A DNA stretch of 64,000 nt from Pinisolibacter aquiterrae (GTDB lineage: Bacteria; Pseudomonadota; Alphaproteobacteria; Rhizobiales; Ancalomicrobiaceae), in contig NZ_JAFNIH010000030.1 of NCBI RefSeq assembly GCF_019160155.1, positions 124,001-188,000 on the forward strand, in the 5' to 3' direction. The translations under genes and the position numbers were made by a program. A model generated the notes under the pieces. That model had not been told where the DNA came from, did not search any database, and was given only the letters and a program-made list of their open reading frames with translations. Each line of letters opens with the position of its first letter. The first letter of the stretch is position 1. Below, piece after piece: positions 1-7,692 of this stretch.

Positions 1-525
1 CAGGACCGCGCGCGAGGAGCCGCCGAGGGTGCGGGCGATCTCGACATATTCGTGCGGCACGCGGCGCGCGTCGTCGGCGACGAGCAGCACCAGCTGGAAG
101 AAGGTGCCGAGCCACAGGAGGAAGATTTTGGTCTCCTCGCCGATGCCGAACCAGATGATCGACAAGGGCACCAGAGCCGGCACCGGCAGGTAGCGGATGA
201 AGTCGATGGTCGGCTCGAGCGAGGCGCCGACGATGCGGTAGCTCGACATCAGAATGCCGATCGGAACCGCCATCGCCGCCGCGATCAGGAAGGCCACCCA
301 CACCCGGAGCGTCGAGACCCCCGCGTGCCAGAGGAGATGCTGCTTGGTGAGGAGCCCCCAGCCGGCGACCGCCACTCGCGACGGCGACGGCAGGAAGGTC
401 GGCGCGATCCATCCGAGATCGGAGGCCGCCTCCCACACGCCGATCAGGGCGAGCGCGAAGCCGGCGCCGCACAGGATCTCGACCGTGGTCGAAGGCTTCC
501 CTCGGAAGGTGAACAGGGGATTCAT
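1..525 (-). CDS. ABC transporter permease, SsuC/TauC family (3' end missing at window edge)
   Basis: I translated this reading frame by hand; it is open from an ATG at 523-525 to the window edge, giving 175 codons. It starts MNPLFTFRGK, has hydrophobic segments at about residues 17-33 and 73-97, and carries the inner-membrane permease loop region (VEIARTLGGSS near the end of the visible part), which contacts the ATPase in this family. The segment around PVPALVPLSIIWFGIG is typical of SsuC/TauC/NrtB importers for nitrate, sulfonate, taurine or pyrimidine-like substrates. It lies 38 bp downstream of the binding-protein gene on the same strand, so the two form an operon; an ATPase gene probably lies just outside the window. 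The C-terminal third is not visible. Confidence 0.9.
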   Translation of the reverse strand, partial: MNPLFTFRGKPSTTVEILCGAGFALALIGVWEAASDLGWIAPTFLPSPSRVAVAGWGLLTKQHLLWHAGVSTLRVWVAFLIAAAMAVPIGILMSSYRIVGASLEPTIDFIRYLPVPALVPLSIIWFGIGEETKIFLLWLGTFFQLVLLVADDARRVPHEYVEIARTLGGSSRAVL

Positions 526-563
526 GCGCGCCGTCCTCGCCGGATGTCTCTCGGAAGCCGGGC

Positions 564-1565
564 TCAGAGCCCGCCCTCGACCACCTTCGCCATGACGGAA
601 TTGTCGATCTGCTGGTTCGCGACCAACTTGGTGTCGGCGGCGCCGTTCTCGAGGTTGAGCGCCATCACCGTGTCGAACACCTCGTGCAGCTTGCCGGTCG
701 CGCCGGGCTTGCCGAGATAGGCGGCGGCCTCGGTGAGCGGGGTATAGGCGAGCGAGCCGGTGAGCACCTCCTCGACCTCGGCCGGGGTCATGCCGTAATG
801 CGGCGCGGCGAGTTCGGCGAACTTCTTCGGGTCCTTCTTGGCGAACTCGATCGCCTGATAGATCCCCTTGAGGAAGCGGACATATTTGTCGGGATGGGCC
901 TTCAGGTCGTCCTGACGGGCGGTGATCACGTCGGTGATGATGCCGCGATAGGCCGGATCGGCGGAGGAGATCAGCACCTTGGCGCCCTTGCGGGTCGAGG
1001 TCTTGACCGCCTGCGACATGAAGGGCTCGTAGGTGGCGATCGCCGCGATCGAGGCGTCGGCGAAGACCGCCGCCGTATCGGCCGAGGCGATGTCCTTGAG
1101 GTTCAGATCGCCGAGCTTCAGGCCGGCCTTCTTCAGTTCCATCTGCAACAGGAGACGGGCCGGAATGTTCGGCTCGGCGGCGACGGTCTTGCCCTCGAGG
1201 CTCGCGACGTTGGGCACCGCGTCGTCGGCGATGATGCCGTCGCCGCCGACCGACTGGTCGATGGTGGCGATGATCACGCCGGGGGTGGAGGCGTCGCGCG
1301 GCCGGCCCTGATGCTCGCCGACGGTGCGCATGTCGACGTCGATGTCGCCGCGCGCGTAGGCCGCCATGACGTTCGCTCGGTCGTCCTCGAACTTGTAGTC
1401 GACCTCGAGATCGAGCGCCTTGAAGTAGCCGAGGTCGGTGGCGACGTGCACCGGCGCGAAGCCGAGCCAGGTCGGCGCGAGCATGCGGATCTTGTCGGCC
1501 GCGAGCACCGGCGAGGCCAGCGACAGAGCGACGACGACGGCGGTGGACTGCAAGAGACGCTTCAT
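564..1565 (-). CDS. ABC transporter substrate-binding protein, NMT1/SsuA/TauA-like
   Basis: This 333-aa protein has a clear Sec signal peptide (MKRLLQSTAVVVALSLASPVLAA) followed by a periplasmic binding fold. The pattern WLGFAPVHVATDLGYFK near residue 33 is the classic start of the NMT1/SsuA family (the protein 'looks at' an alternative ligand such as a sulfonate, nitrate or pyrimidine precursor). The ligand cannot be assigned. A GGGGGAAC sequence precedes the ATG as ribosome binding site. The gene is first in an operon with the downstream permease and is divergent from a LysR regulator 137 bp away, which probably controls it. Confidence 0.9.
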   Translation of the reverse strand: MKRLLQSTAVVVALSLASPVLAADKIRMLAPTWLGFAPVHVATDLGYFKALDLEVDYKFEDDRANVMAAYARGDIDVDMRTVGEHQGRPRDASTPGVIIATIDQSVGGDGIIADDAVPNVASLEGKTVAAEPNIPARLLLQMELKKAGLKLGDLNLKDIASADTAAVFADASIAAIATYEPFMSQAVKTSTRKGAKVLISSADPAYRGIITDVITARQDDLKAHPDKYVRFLKGIYQAIEFAKKDPKKFAELAAPHYGMTPAEVEEVLTGSLAYTPLTEAAAYLGKPGATGKLHEVFDTVMALNLENGAADTKLVANQQIDNSVMAKVVEGGL

Positions 1566-1662
1566 GGAACGGTTCCCCCGGAGAGATCGTCTGGACGGTG
1601 AGATCGCCTTGACTTCGCGGGCAGTCTCGGCTCGATTTCTTTTCGTGTGAATCCAAATCTTT

Positions 1663-1676
1663 CGATGGGTACATCG
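1663..1676. promoter_or_regulatory. Candidate LysR operator in divergent intergenic region
   Basis: A perfect inverted repeat CGATG-GGTA-CATCG lies in the 137-bp AT-richer gap between the binding-protein gene and the LysR gene. Its arms and T-N11-A character fit LysR-type operators, and its position about 26 bp before the LysR start and 97 bp before the transporter start suits dual control. Binding is inferred only. Confidence 0.45.
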
Positions 1677-1702
1677 GGAATTTTCAAAATAAGGAGCACC
1701 CC

Positions 1703-2689
1703 GTGCGCCGGCTCGACAACATCGATCTCCGCCTTCTCCGGGTCTATGTGGCGCTCGTCGAGGCGGGTGGCTTCGCCGGCGCCCAGGTGGTTCTGAACCT
1801 GTCGCAGTCGACCCTCAGCACCCATCTCTCCGACCTCGAGAAGCGGATCGGCGGCCCCTTGTGCATCCGTGGCCGCAAGACCTTCCGCCTGACCGACCTC
1901 GGCCGGGTGACCCTCGACGCGGCCCGCAAGCTCTTCGCCGACATCGAGGAATTCGGCCATCGGATCGGCACGGCGAGCGGCCGCCTGACCGGCCGTCTCA
2001 GGATCGGCATCGTCGACGGCGTCTTCACCAGCCCGGCGCTCGGACTCCAGGCGACGCTCGCCGGCCTGCTCGAGCCGGACTACGACGTCTTCATCGACCT
2101 CGTGCAGGCGACCCCGCAGGAGCTCGAACAGGCCGTCGCCGACGGCCGTCGCGACGTGGTGATCGGCCCCTTCGCCCAGAAGGCGCCCGGCGTCGTCTAT
2201 CGCGAGGCCCATCGCGAACCCCATCACCTCTATTGCGGCAGCGGCCACGACTTCTTCGACCGCCCCGACGACACGATCTCGCGGGCCGACATCGAGGCGA
2301 CGCGGCTCTCGGTGCGCGGCTATCGCCAGCTCGACGATCTCTTCCGCATCGGTCACCCCAAGGCCGCCGCCTCGGTCCTGAACATGGAGGCTCAGGCGAT
2401 GCTGATCCTCTCCGGGCGCTACGTCGGCTTCCTGCCGTGCCACTACGCCGAACCGCACATCGCCGCCGGCCGCATGCGCGCGGTGCAGCCGAGCCGCTAC
2501 GGCTTCTCCTCGCAACACCACGTCGCCTACCGCCGTAGCGATGCCGACCGGCCGCTGATCGGCGCCTTCGTCGCGGCCTTTCTCGCCCGCGCCCGCGCCG
2601 CCGATCAGGCGGGCGTCACCGAGCCGGACACGCCCGCCGTCGAACGTCGAGAGGAACCTCAGTCGGGCACGCAACGCTCGGGATTGTGA
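1703..2689 (+). CDS. LysR family transcriptional regulator
   Basis: The 328-aa protein opens with a LysR helix-turn-helix (RRLDNIDLRLLRVYVALVEA, then LNLSQSTLSTHLSDLEKRIG at about residues 31-50) and continues with a LysR substrate-binding domain beginning near GRLRIGIVDG at about residue 95. The start is a GTG preceded by AAGGAG eight bases upstream. It is divergent from the binding-protein/permease operon and is the likely regulator of that importer. The C-terminal 31 bp overlap the end of a small convergent gene. The effector is not known. Confidence 0.9.
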   Translation: MRRLDNIDLRLLRVYVALVEAGGFAGAQVVLNLSQSTLSTHLSDLEKRIGGPLCIRGRKTFRLTDLGRVTLDAARKLFADIEEFGHRIGTASGRLTGRLRIGIVDGVFTSPALGLQATLAGLLEPDYDVFIDLVQATPQELEQAVADGRRDVVIGPFAQKAPGVVYREAHREPHHLYCGSGHDFFDRPDDTISRADIEATRLSVRGYRQLDDLFRIGHPKAAASVLNMEAQAMLILSGRYVGFLPCHYAEPHIAAGRMRAVQPSRYGFSSQHHVAYRRSDADRPLIGAFVAAFLARARAADQAGVTEPDTPAVERREEPQSGTQRSGL

Positions 2690-2889
2690 GCGCAGTGATA
2701 GCCGGTCGGGCAGGAGACGCAGGTCGGCGGCGGCGGCTCGGGCACTTGGGCGATCGAAATGCCGGCGAACATCACCAGCGCCGCCACCACGGCCGTCAGC
2801 AACGCCGACGATGCTCCACGTCGCCCGAGGAAGGGTCGATCCCCCCGACCGATCGGAGAAGATCGCGCGCCATCGAACATCTTCGACAT
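2659..2889 (-). CDS. Small exported or membrane-anchored protein with four cysteines
   Basis: This 76-aa ORF starts at an ATG with a near-perfect AAAGGAGG Shine-Dalgarno five bases upstream; a longer in-frame version exists but lacks such a site. Residues about 27-48 form one hydrophobic helix, then a proline run (PEPPPPTC) leads into a short cysteine-rich tail with four Cys in about 18 residues (TCVSCPTGYHCAHNPERCVPD region). I do not recognise a family. The tail could form two disulfides or bind a metal outside the cytoplasmic membrane. The 3' end overlaps the LysR gene by 31 bp in convergent orientation. Its upstream region (2940-3090) is markedly richer in A+T than the rest of the window. 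Confidence 0.6.
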   Translation of the reverse strand: MSKMFDGARSSPIGRGDRPFLGRRGASSALLTAVVAALVMFAGISIAQVPEPPPPTCVSCPTGYHCAHNPERCVPD

Positions 2890-3092
2890 GGATCCTCCTT
2901 TGCATTCGTGCCGAATGCCGTTGAAGTCGATCTCGAATGCGTCGAACCATGGATGACGTCGAGGATCGTATTCCTGTAAAAGATCAGAAACAATCAGCAC
3001 AATGGATAGAAAGTGATACGAAATATACAACAATGAAGGGTGTCTATTCGAAGTATGATGAGGGAGTTGCCGGCTTCGATGAGATCAAAGTC

Positions 3093-3581
3093 TCACCGAC
3101 TCCTTTCACAATCCCAGGCTGACCGCCACGAGGCCTCCGCCCGAACGACGGTGGCGAAATAGACGCCCCGCCGCAGCCGCCGCGCCTGATCGGCGTCGAG
3201 CCAGATCCGGAAGATCGGTCGATCCGGATCGCGCCTGACGCCCTCCTTGCCGTCGTCGCGGACCGGCACGAGGCTCATCGGTCGGCGGCCGGCGCGGTCG
3301 GGCGCCCCGAGCCGCACTTGGAGCAGGCCGGCATAATGGGAGCGACAGCTCCAGACCGGGCGTTCGCCGGTGACGTCGTTCCAGTCTTTCGGAAAGAGCG
3401 CGCGCTGTCTCTCGCATTCGTCGGCCGCCACCGCGCCGGCGTCGCGCGGCACCAGCGTCGAGACGAGGAGCGCGAGGCCGATCGCCGCGACGATCCCGCC
3501 GCGCGACGCCCGGCCGAGCGGGCCGGCGAGGACCGGCGCCCTCCTCCCCGATCGCGGCGGTGACCATCGAACCGGCGACAT
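3093..3581 (-). CDS. Hypothetical exported protein, 162 aa
   Basis: The chosen ATG (3579-3581) has GAGGAGG eight bases upstream; the longer in-frame extension has none. The protein has a long basic N-terminus, one hydrophobic segment at about residues 29-48 (GGIVAAIGLALLVSTLV), an Ala-rich possible cleavage site, and a soluble region with three cysteines (DECERQ, WSCRSH, WDCERSR). I do not recognise the family. It is transcribed away from the peptide/ATP-grasp pair across a 283-bp gap and might be an accessory of that locus, but this rests only on position. Confidence 0.55.
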   Translation of the reverse strand: MSPVRWSPPRSGRRAPVLAGPLGRASRGGIVAAIGLALLVSTLVPRDAGAVAADECERQRALFPKDWNDVTGERPVWSCRSHYAGLLQVRLGAPDRAGRRPMSLVPVRDDGKEGVRRDPDRPIFRIWLDADQARRLRRGVYFATVVRAEASWRSAWDCERSR

Positions 3582-3864
3582 CGCACCAGCCTCCTCGAGT
3601 CGGCGCCCGGAGCCGGCCTCGGCCGGGTGAGACCACCCGAAACCGCAGGTCGCGACCCTTCCGCTCGCCTCCGTAGATCTTACGAGCCCCACGGGAAACC
3701 GCGTATCGGGAGAATTGCGTTCGCGGCATTCGGCCGCGATGCGCCATGCGCACTCGGAAATTTTGCGGAAACGCAATGCGAGGACCGGCGAAGAGCGAAG
3801 AGTGGCCGCCGCGAACGCCGTCCCGCTCCTCGATGGAGCGGCGTTTCGCAACGGGAGAACGACG

Positions 3865-4119
3865 ATGTTGTTGTCTGCCAGCCTTCTGTTGCTCACCGCC
3901 GCCGCGCCGCAGGCCGCCGGCGACATCGTGCCCTCCGCGCTCGCGACGCGGCCCGGCGTCGTGCAACTCGGCGAGGAACCCTACGACTGGTCGCTCCAGC
4001 AGGGCCGCCGTCCGTCGAGCCTGAGGGTCGCGGACAACACCGCCAACTGCAGCACCGCGACCATCAAGACTCAGCGCAACAGCGGCTCCGACGAGGTCCA
4101 CGACTGCGGCTTCGACTGA
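3865..4119 (+). CDS. Candidate graspetide precursor peptide, 84 aa
   Basis: The ORF starts at an ATG preceded by GGGAGA with six-base spacing. Residues 1-19 (MLLSASLLLLTAAAPQAAG) look like a secretion signal. The C-terminal part is rich in hydroxyl residues (TANCSTATIKTQ) and then acidic residues (SGSDEVHDCGFD), the arrangement expected of a core in which Thr/Ser side chains are joined to Asp/Glu by an ATP-grasp ligase; two Cys flank this block. It lies 46 bp upstream of such a ligase on the same strand. No canonical microviridin leader (PFFARFL) or TxKxPSD core is present, so it would belong to another graspetide group. Precursor status is inferred from neighbour and composition. A signal-like leader is unusual for a cytoplasmically modified RiPP, so it could instead be an unrelated secreted peptide. 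Confidence 0.6.
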   Translation: MLLSASLLLLTAAAPQAAGDIVPSALATRPGVVQLGEEPYDWSLQQGRRPSSLRVADNTANCSTATIKTQRNSGSDEVHDCGFD

Positions 4120-4165
4120 TCGCCCCCGTCGCCCCTCGTCCGAAACGAATGACGGCGTGATCCGC

Positions 4166-5122
4166 ATGTTGCTCCTGCTCACCAACGGCATCGACGGAAC
4201 CGCGGACATCCTCGTCGAACTCTGCGCCGCGCGAGGGGTGCCGGTGTTCCGGTTCAACATCGATCTCTGGGCGCAGTATCGCTTCGCCTGGACTGCCGAC
4301 GGCTTCGTCTTCCGGGATCCGACCGGACGCTCGGTGGACTCCGGAGCGATCGACGCGGTGCTCTGGCGCCGCCCCTCGCTCCACGAGACGCCGGAATGGG
4401 AGGGCGGCTCGCCCGAGGATCGCGCCGCGACCGAGGCCGAGCTGCAGACGATCGTGCGCGAGATCGCCGATTGGGCGCGGGGGCGTGGCCGCCTGCGCCT
4501 GATCGATCCCGCCGGATCGCGCCGGGTCGGACGATTGGCCCAGATGCGGGTCGCCCGCGACTTCTTCCGCGTGCCCGATTGGGCGGTCGGCTGGGGCGTG
4601 CGTTGGCCGGCCGGCCGCCGCATGGTCAAGCGCCTGACAGCCGAGCCGGTCGGCGCGGATCACGACCGTTACATCTACGTCCAATCCGTGGAGAGCGACC
4701 GCCTCGCGCCCGAATGGCCCTGGCTCCTCCAGGAGATCGCCGAGGGCGATCGCGACGCCACCGTGCTCTATGTGCACGGCCGCTGCTTCGGCTTCGAGAT
4801 GGCGCACACGCGCACCGAATTGGGCGTCGAGGATTGGCGCATCCGCAACGTCGCTCACGACGATCCGTGGCGGCCCTGGATGCTGCCGGAGGGCGTGGCC
4901 GATCGCATCGACGCCTATATGCGCCGTCTCGGTCTGCGCTTCGGCCGGCTCGACTTCATCGCCGGCGGGCCGGAACTGGTGTTTCTCGAGGTCAATCCGA
5001 ACGGCCAGTTCGGTTGGCTCGACGATCCCGAGGGCTGGCCCCTGCACACCGCCGTGCTGGACGCCCTGCTCGACCCCTCCTCGACGATCGACGGCCGCGC
5101 CGTGACCCTCGAGGAGGGATAG
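4166..5122 (+). CDS. ATP-grasp ligase of the MvdD/graspetide maturase type
   Basis: The 318-aa protein begins MLLLLTNGIDGTADILVELC, the usual N-terminal domain of graspetide ligases, has the characteristic tryptophan/arginine motif LWRRPS at about residue 75, and ends with the metal-binding FLEVNPNGQFGWL motif of the ATP-grasp active site. Such enzymes use ATP to form ester or amide bonds between Thr/Ser/Lys and Asp/Glu side chains of a short precursor peptide. A GTG nine bases upstream (4157) is an alternative start; neither has a strong ribosome binding site. The gene follows the 84-aa candidate precursor. No transporter, protease or acetyltransferase of a RiPP cluster is adjacent. The family call is good; the activity on the neighbour peptide is inferred. 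Confidence 0.8.
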   Translation: MLLLLTNGIDGTADILVELCAARGVPVFRFNIDLWAQYRFAWTADGFVFRDPTGRSVDSGAIDAVLWRRPSLHETPEWEGGSPEDRAATEAELQTIVREIADWARGRGRLRLIDPAGSRRVGRLAQMRVARDFFRVPDWAVGWGVRWPAGRRMVKRLTAEPVGADHDRYIYVQSVESDRLAPEWPWLLQEIAEGDRDATVLYVHGRCFGFEMAHTRTELGVEDWRIRNVAHDDPWRPWMLPEGVADRIDAYMRRLGLRFGRLDFIAGGPELVFLEVNPNGQFGWLDDPEGWPLHTAVLDALLDPSSTIDGRAVTLEEG

Positions 5123-5134
5123 AACCGAAGGTCT

Positions 5135-5164
5135 CGCGCGCCGGCGTGGGGACACCGGCGCGCG
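5135..5164. terminator. Hairpin between convergent ATP-grasp and reductase genes
   Basis: A 10-bp GC-rich stem (CGCGCGCCGG / CCGGCGCGCG) with a 10-base loop lies in the 57-bp gap between two convergent stop codons and could terminate transcription from both sides. It has no run of T. Confidence 0.6.
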
Positions 5165-5179
5165 GGAGATCGTCGGGCC

Positions 5180-7555
5180 TCAGCCGACCGCGTCGAAGGC
5201 GGTGACGGGCAGGGCCTCGCCCTTCCACTTCTCGACGTCGCAGATCGCCGTGCCGGCGATGGTCGCCTGGGCGAAGCGCGAGGTCAGCGGCACGTCGAGC
5301 GTCAGGAGGTTCGGCGAGCCGTATTTGTCGAGCGCGCCCTGCTTGCCCGGCTCGGCCGGATCGTACCAGGCGCCCTCGTGCAGGCAGATCGTCCCGGCGA
5401 GGATGTCGGGCGTGACGACCGCCCCGGCCAGAACCTGACCGCGATCGTTGAAGAGACGCACGATGTCGCCGTCGGCGATGCCGCGTGCCTTGGCATCGTC
5501 GGCGTTGATCACCACCGGCTCACGATCGGCGACGGTGTAGGTCGTGCGGGTCTTCGTGTTGCACATCTGCGAATGCAGACGGAACGGCGGATGGGGCGAC
5601 ACGAGCTGCAGCGGGAACTTCTCCGCCGCCTTCGAGCCCTTCCACTCGACCGGCTCCAACCAGGTCGGATGGGCCGGGCAATCGTCGTAACCGAGCTTGC
5701 GCACGTAGGGCGAGACGAACTCGATCAGGCCGGAGGCGGTCGAGACCGGCTTCAGCAGGGGATCCTCGCGGAAGTCGGCGAGATGGACGAAGTCGCCCTT
5801 GCCCATCGGGAACTCGATGATGCCTTCACCCGCCCAGAACTCGTCGAAGTCCGGCATCTTCACCGTCTTCGACTGCGCCTTGGCGGCGTCGTAGAAGAAC
5901 CGCACCCAGTCCATCTCGCTACGGCCTTCGGTATAGGTCTGCTTGTAGCCGAGCCGATCGGAGAGTTCGGTGAGGATGTCGTAGTCGGTCCGCGACTTGA
6001 ACTGCGGGTCGACCGCGGCATGCGACGCCGTGATCAGGTTCAGCATCTGCCCGAGGTCGTTGCGCTCGAGGTCGCTCGCCGCCGGCAGGACGATGTCGGC
6101 GAAACGGGCGCTCGGGGTCCACCACGGATCCTGGACGATGATCGTCTCCGGCTTGCGGAAGGCCTCGATCACCCGGTTGGTGTCCTGATGGTGGGTGAAC
6201 TGGTTGCCGCCGGAGGTATAGACCAGTTGGATGTCGGGATAGGTGATCTTGCGGCCCTTGCACTCGATCGTCTTGCCCGGATTGAGATAGGCGTCCGAGA
6301 GACAGGCGATCGGGAAGGGATCGGGGATCGGGTTGGAGCCGGGCGAGGTGCCGCCGACCACCGGCATGGCGGCGCGCGGGAGGCCACCGTCGGCATAGTG
6401 CAGGCCGAAGGAGACGCCGCCGCCGGGAAGCCCGATCTGACCGAGCATGGCGCCGAGCGCGACGATCGCCCAGGGGGCCTGCTCGCCGTGATGCTGACGC
6501 TGGGTCGACCAGCCGGAGGCGATGGTGGTGCGGGTCTTCGCCATCTTGCGAGCGAGGCCGCGGATCGTCTCGGCCGGCACGCCGGTGATGCCGGAGGCCC
6601 ATTCGGCGGTCTTCGGGGTGCCGTCCTCGGTGCCGGTCAGGTAGGGCTGGAAGTCCTTGAAGCCGCGGGTGTAGTCCTCGATGAACTTGGCGTCGTGGAG
6701 GTTCTCGGTGAGCAGCGTGTGCATCAGGCCGAGCGCCAGGGCGACGTCGGTGTTGGGCCGGATCGGGACCCATTCGCAGCCGAGTTCCTTGATCGTCTCC
6801 GACTTCATCGGATCGATCGCGATCACCTCGATGCCGCGTGCCTTGACCTCGTACCACGCCTTCGTGGCGTAGCGGCCGGAGAGGATGCGGGTGGTGGCGA
6901 GCGGATTGGCGCCCCACAGCACGATCAGCTTGGCGTTGGCGTGGATCACCGGCCAGTCGCTCGCCGCTCCCGGGCTCGACCAGGCGACCGCCGGCAGGAT
7001 CTCCGAGACGGCCTGGTTCGAATAGTTGCCGAAGAAGGTCGACGACCCGCCGAACCCGTTGAGGAAGCGCTGCAACAGCGCCTCGGTGCGGTAGAAGTGG
7101 GCGTGGTTGGAGGCCCACGAGCTCTTGCCGCGATGGAGCGAGGCGTTGCCGTACTTGGTCTTCACCCGCGTCATTTCGTCGGCGACGAGCTTCAGCGCGT
7201 CGTCCCAGCTCACCTCGACGAAGTCGCGGCTGCCGCGATCGGCGCGGTTGCTCTTGTCGCGCTTGGCGAGGAAGTCGCGGCGCACCATCGGCGCCTTGAC
7301 GCGGGCCTTGTTGTAGAGCCGGTCGGGCATGTCGCCGAGCAGCTTCCACGGCGCGCCGTCCTGCTTCAACTGTTCGATGCCGACGACCTGCCCACCCTTC
7401 TTCACCAGGAACATCGGGCCGAGGGAGGTGTTGACGAGAACCCGTCCGTCGGTGACGCCGCCGGCGCCGGAGGCGGCGCGGGCCAGATGTGGGAGCAGCG
7501 CGGCGCTGACCGCGCCGGGAATCAGGCTGCGGATGAAGGTACTGCGAGTGATCAT
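5180..7555 (-). CDS. Second molybdopterin S-/N-oxide reductase, TorA/BisC-like
   Basis: This 791-aa protein belongs to the Ser-ligated DMSO/TMAO/biotin-sulfoxide reductase family. It holds bis-MGD, with the Mo-binding Ser in the NYSNQA motif at about residue 179, and lacks the N-terminal CxxC of [4Fe-4S]-binding relatives. It is clearly paralogous to the torA product at 11189-13645 but more diverged; where torA has YGWGH this copy has SSWAS in the substrate funnel. The start at 7555 has AAAGGAA nearby. The N-terminus MITRSTFIRSL looks like a Tat signal in which the second arginine is replaced by Ser (see findings). It is the last gene of the mobB-DUF2271-fusion unit, 137 bp downstream of the PepSY-flavodoxin-ApbE gene, and no dedicated pentaheme cytochrome lies next to it. 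Confidence 0.88.
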   Translation of the reverse strand: MITRSTFIRSLIPGAVSAALLPHLARAASGAGGVTDGRVLVNTSLGPMFLVKKGGQVVGIEQLKQDGAPWKLLGDMPDRLYNKARVKAPMVRRDFLAKRDKSNRADRGSRDFVEVSWDDALKLVADEMTRVKTKYGNASLHRGKSSWASNHAHFYRTEALLQRFLNGFGGSSTFFGNYSNQAVSEILPAVAWSSPGAASDWPVIHANAKLIVLWGANPLATTRILSGRYATKAWYEVKARGIEVIAIDPMKSETIKELGCEWVPIRPNTDVALALGLMHTLLTENLHDAKFIEDYTRGFKDFQPYLTGTEDGTPKTAEWASGITGVPAETIRGLARKMAKTRTTIASGWSTQRQHHGEQAPWAIVALGAMLGQIGLPGGGVSFGLHYADGGLPRAAMPVVGGTSPGSNPIPDPFPIACLSDAYLNPGKTIECKGRKITYPDIQLVYTSGGNQFTHHQDTNRVIEAFRKPETIIVQDPWWTPSARFADIVLPAASDLERNDLGQMLNLITASHAAVDPQFKSRTDYDILTELSDRLGYKQTYTEGRSEMDWVRFFYDAAKAQSKTVKMPDFDEFWAGEGIIEFPMGKGDFVHLADFREDPLLKPVSTASGLIEFVSPYVRKLGYDDCPAHPTWLEPVEWKGSKAAEKFPLQLVSPHPPFRLHSQMCNTKTRTTYTVADREPVVINADDAKARGIADGDIVRLFNDRGQVLAGAVVTPDILAGTICLHEGAWYDPAEPGKQGALDKYGSPNLLTLDVPLTSRFAQATIAGTAICDVEKWKGEALPVTAFDAVG

Positions 7556-7692
7556 CGGCTTTCCTTTCGTCGTTCGCGGCGAGCTCTGCCCGTCGTGACG
7601 ATGCCTTTCGGTCCTCTCGGAGTTCGGGCGGTGGCCTTTCGGCGCGACGTCCGAAGCGTCGTCGTGTCTCGTTCTCGAGACCGTCCCGTGGC

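Noticed and set aside
2937-3122. 61-aa ORF on the plus strand in the AT-rich patch
   Set aside because: No ribosome binding site and no recognisable feature. The AT-rich sequence is better explained as promoter DNA of the small minus-strand gene.
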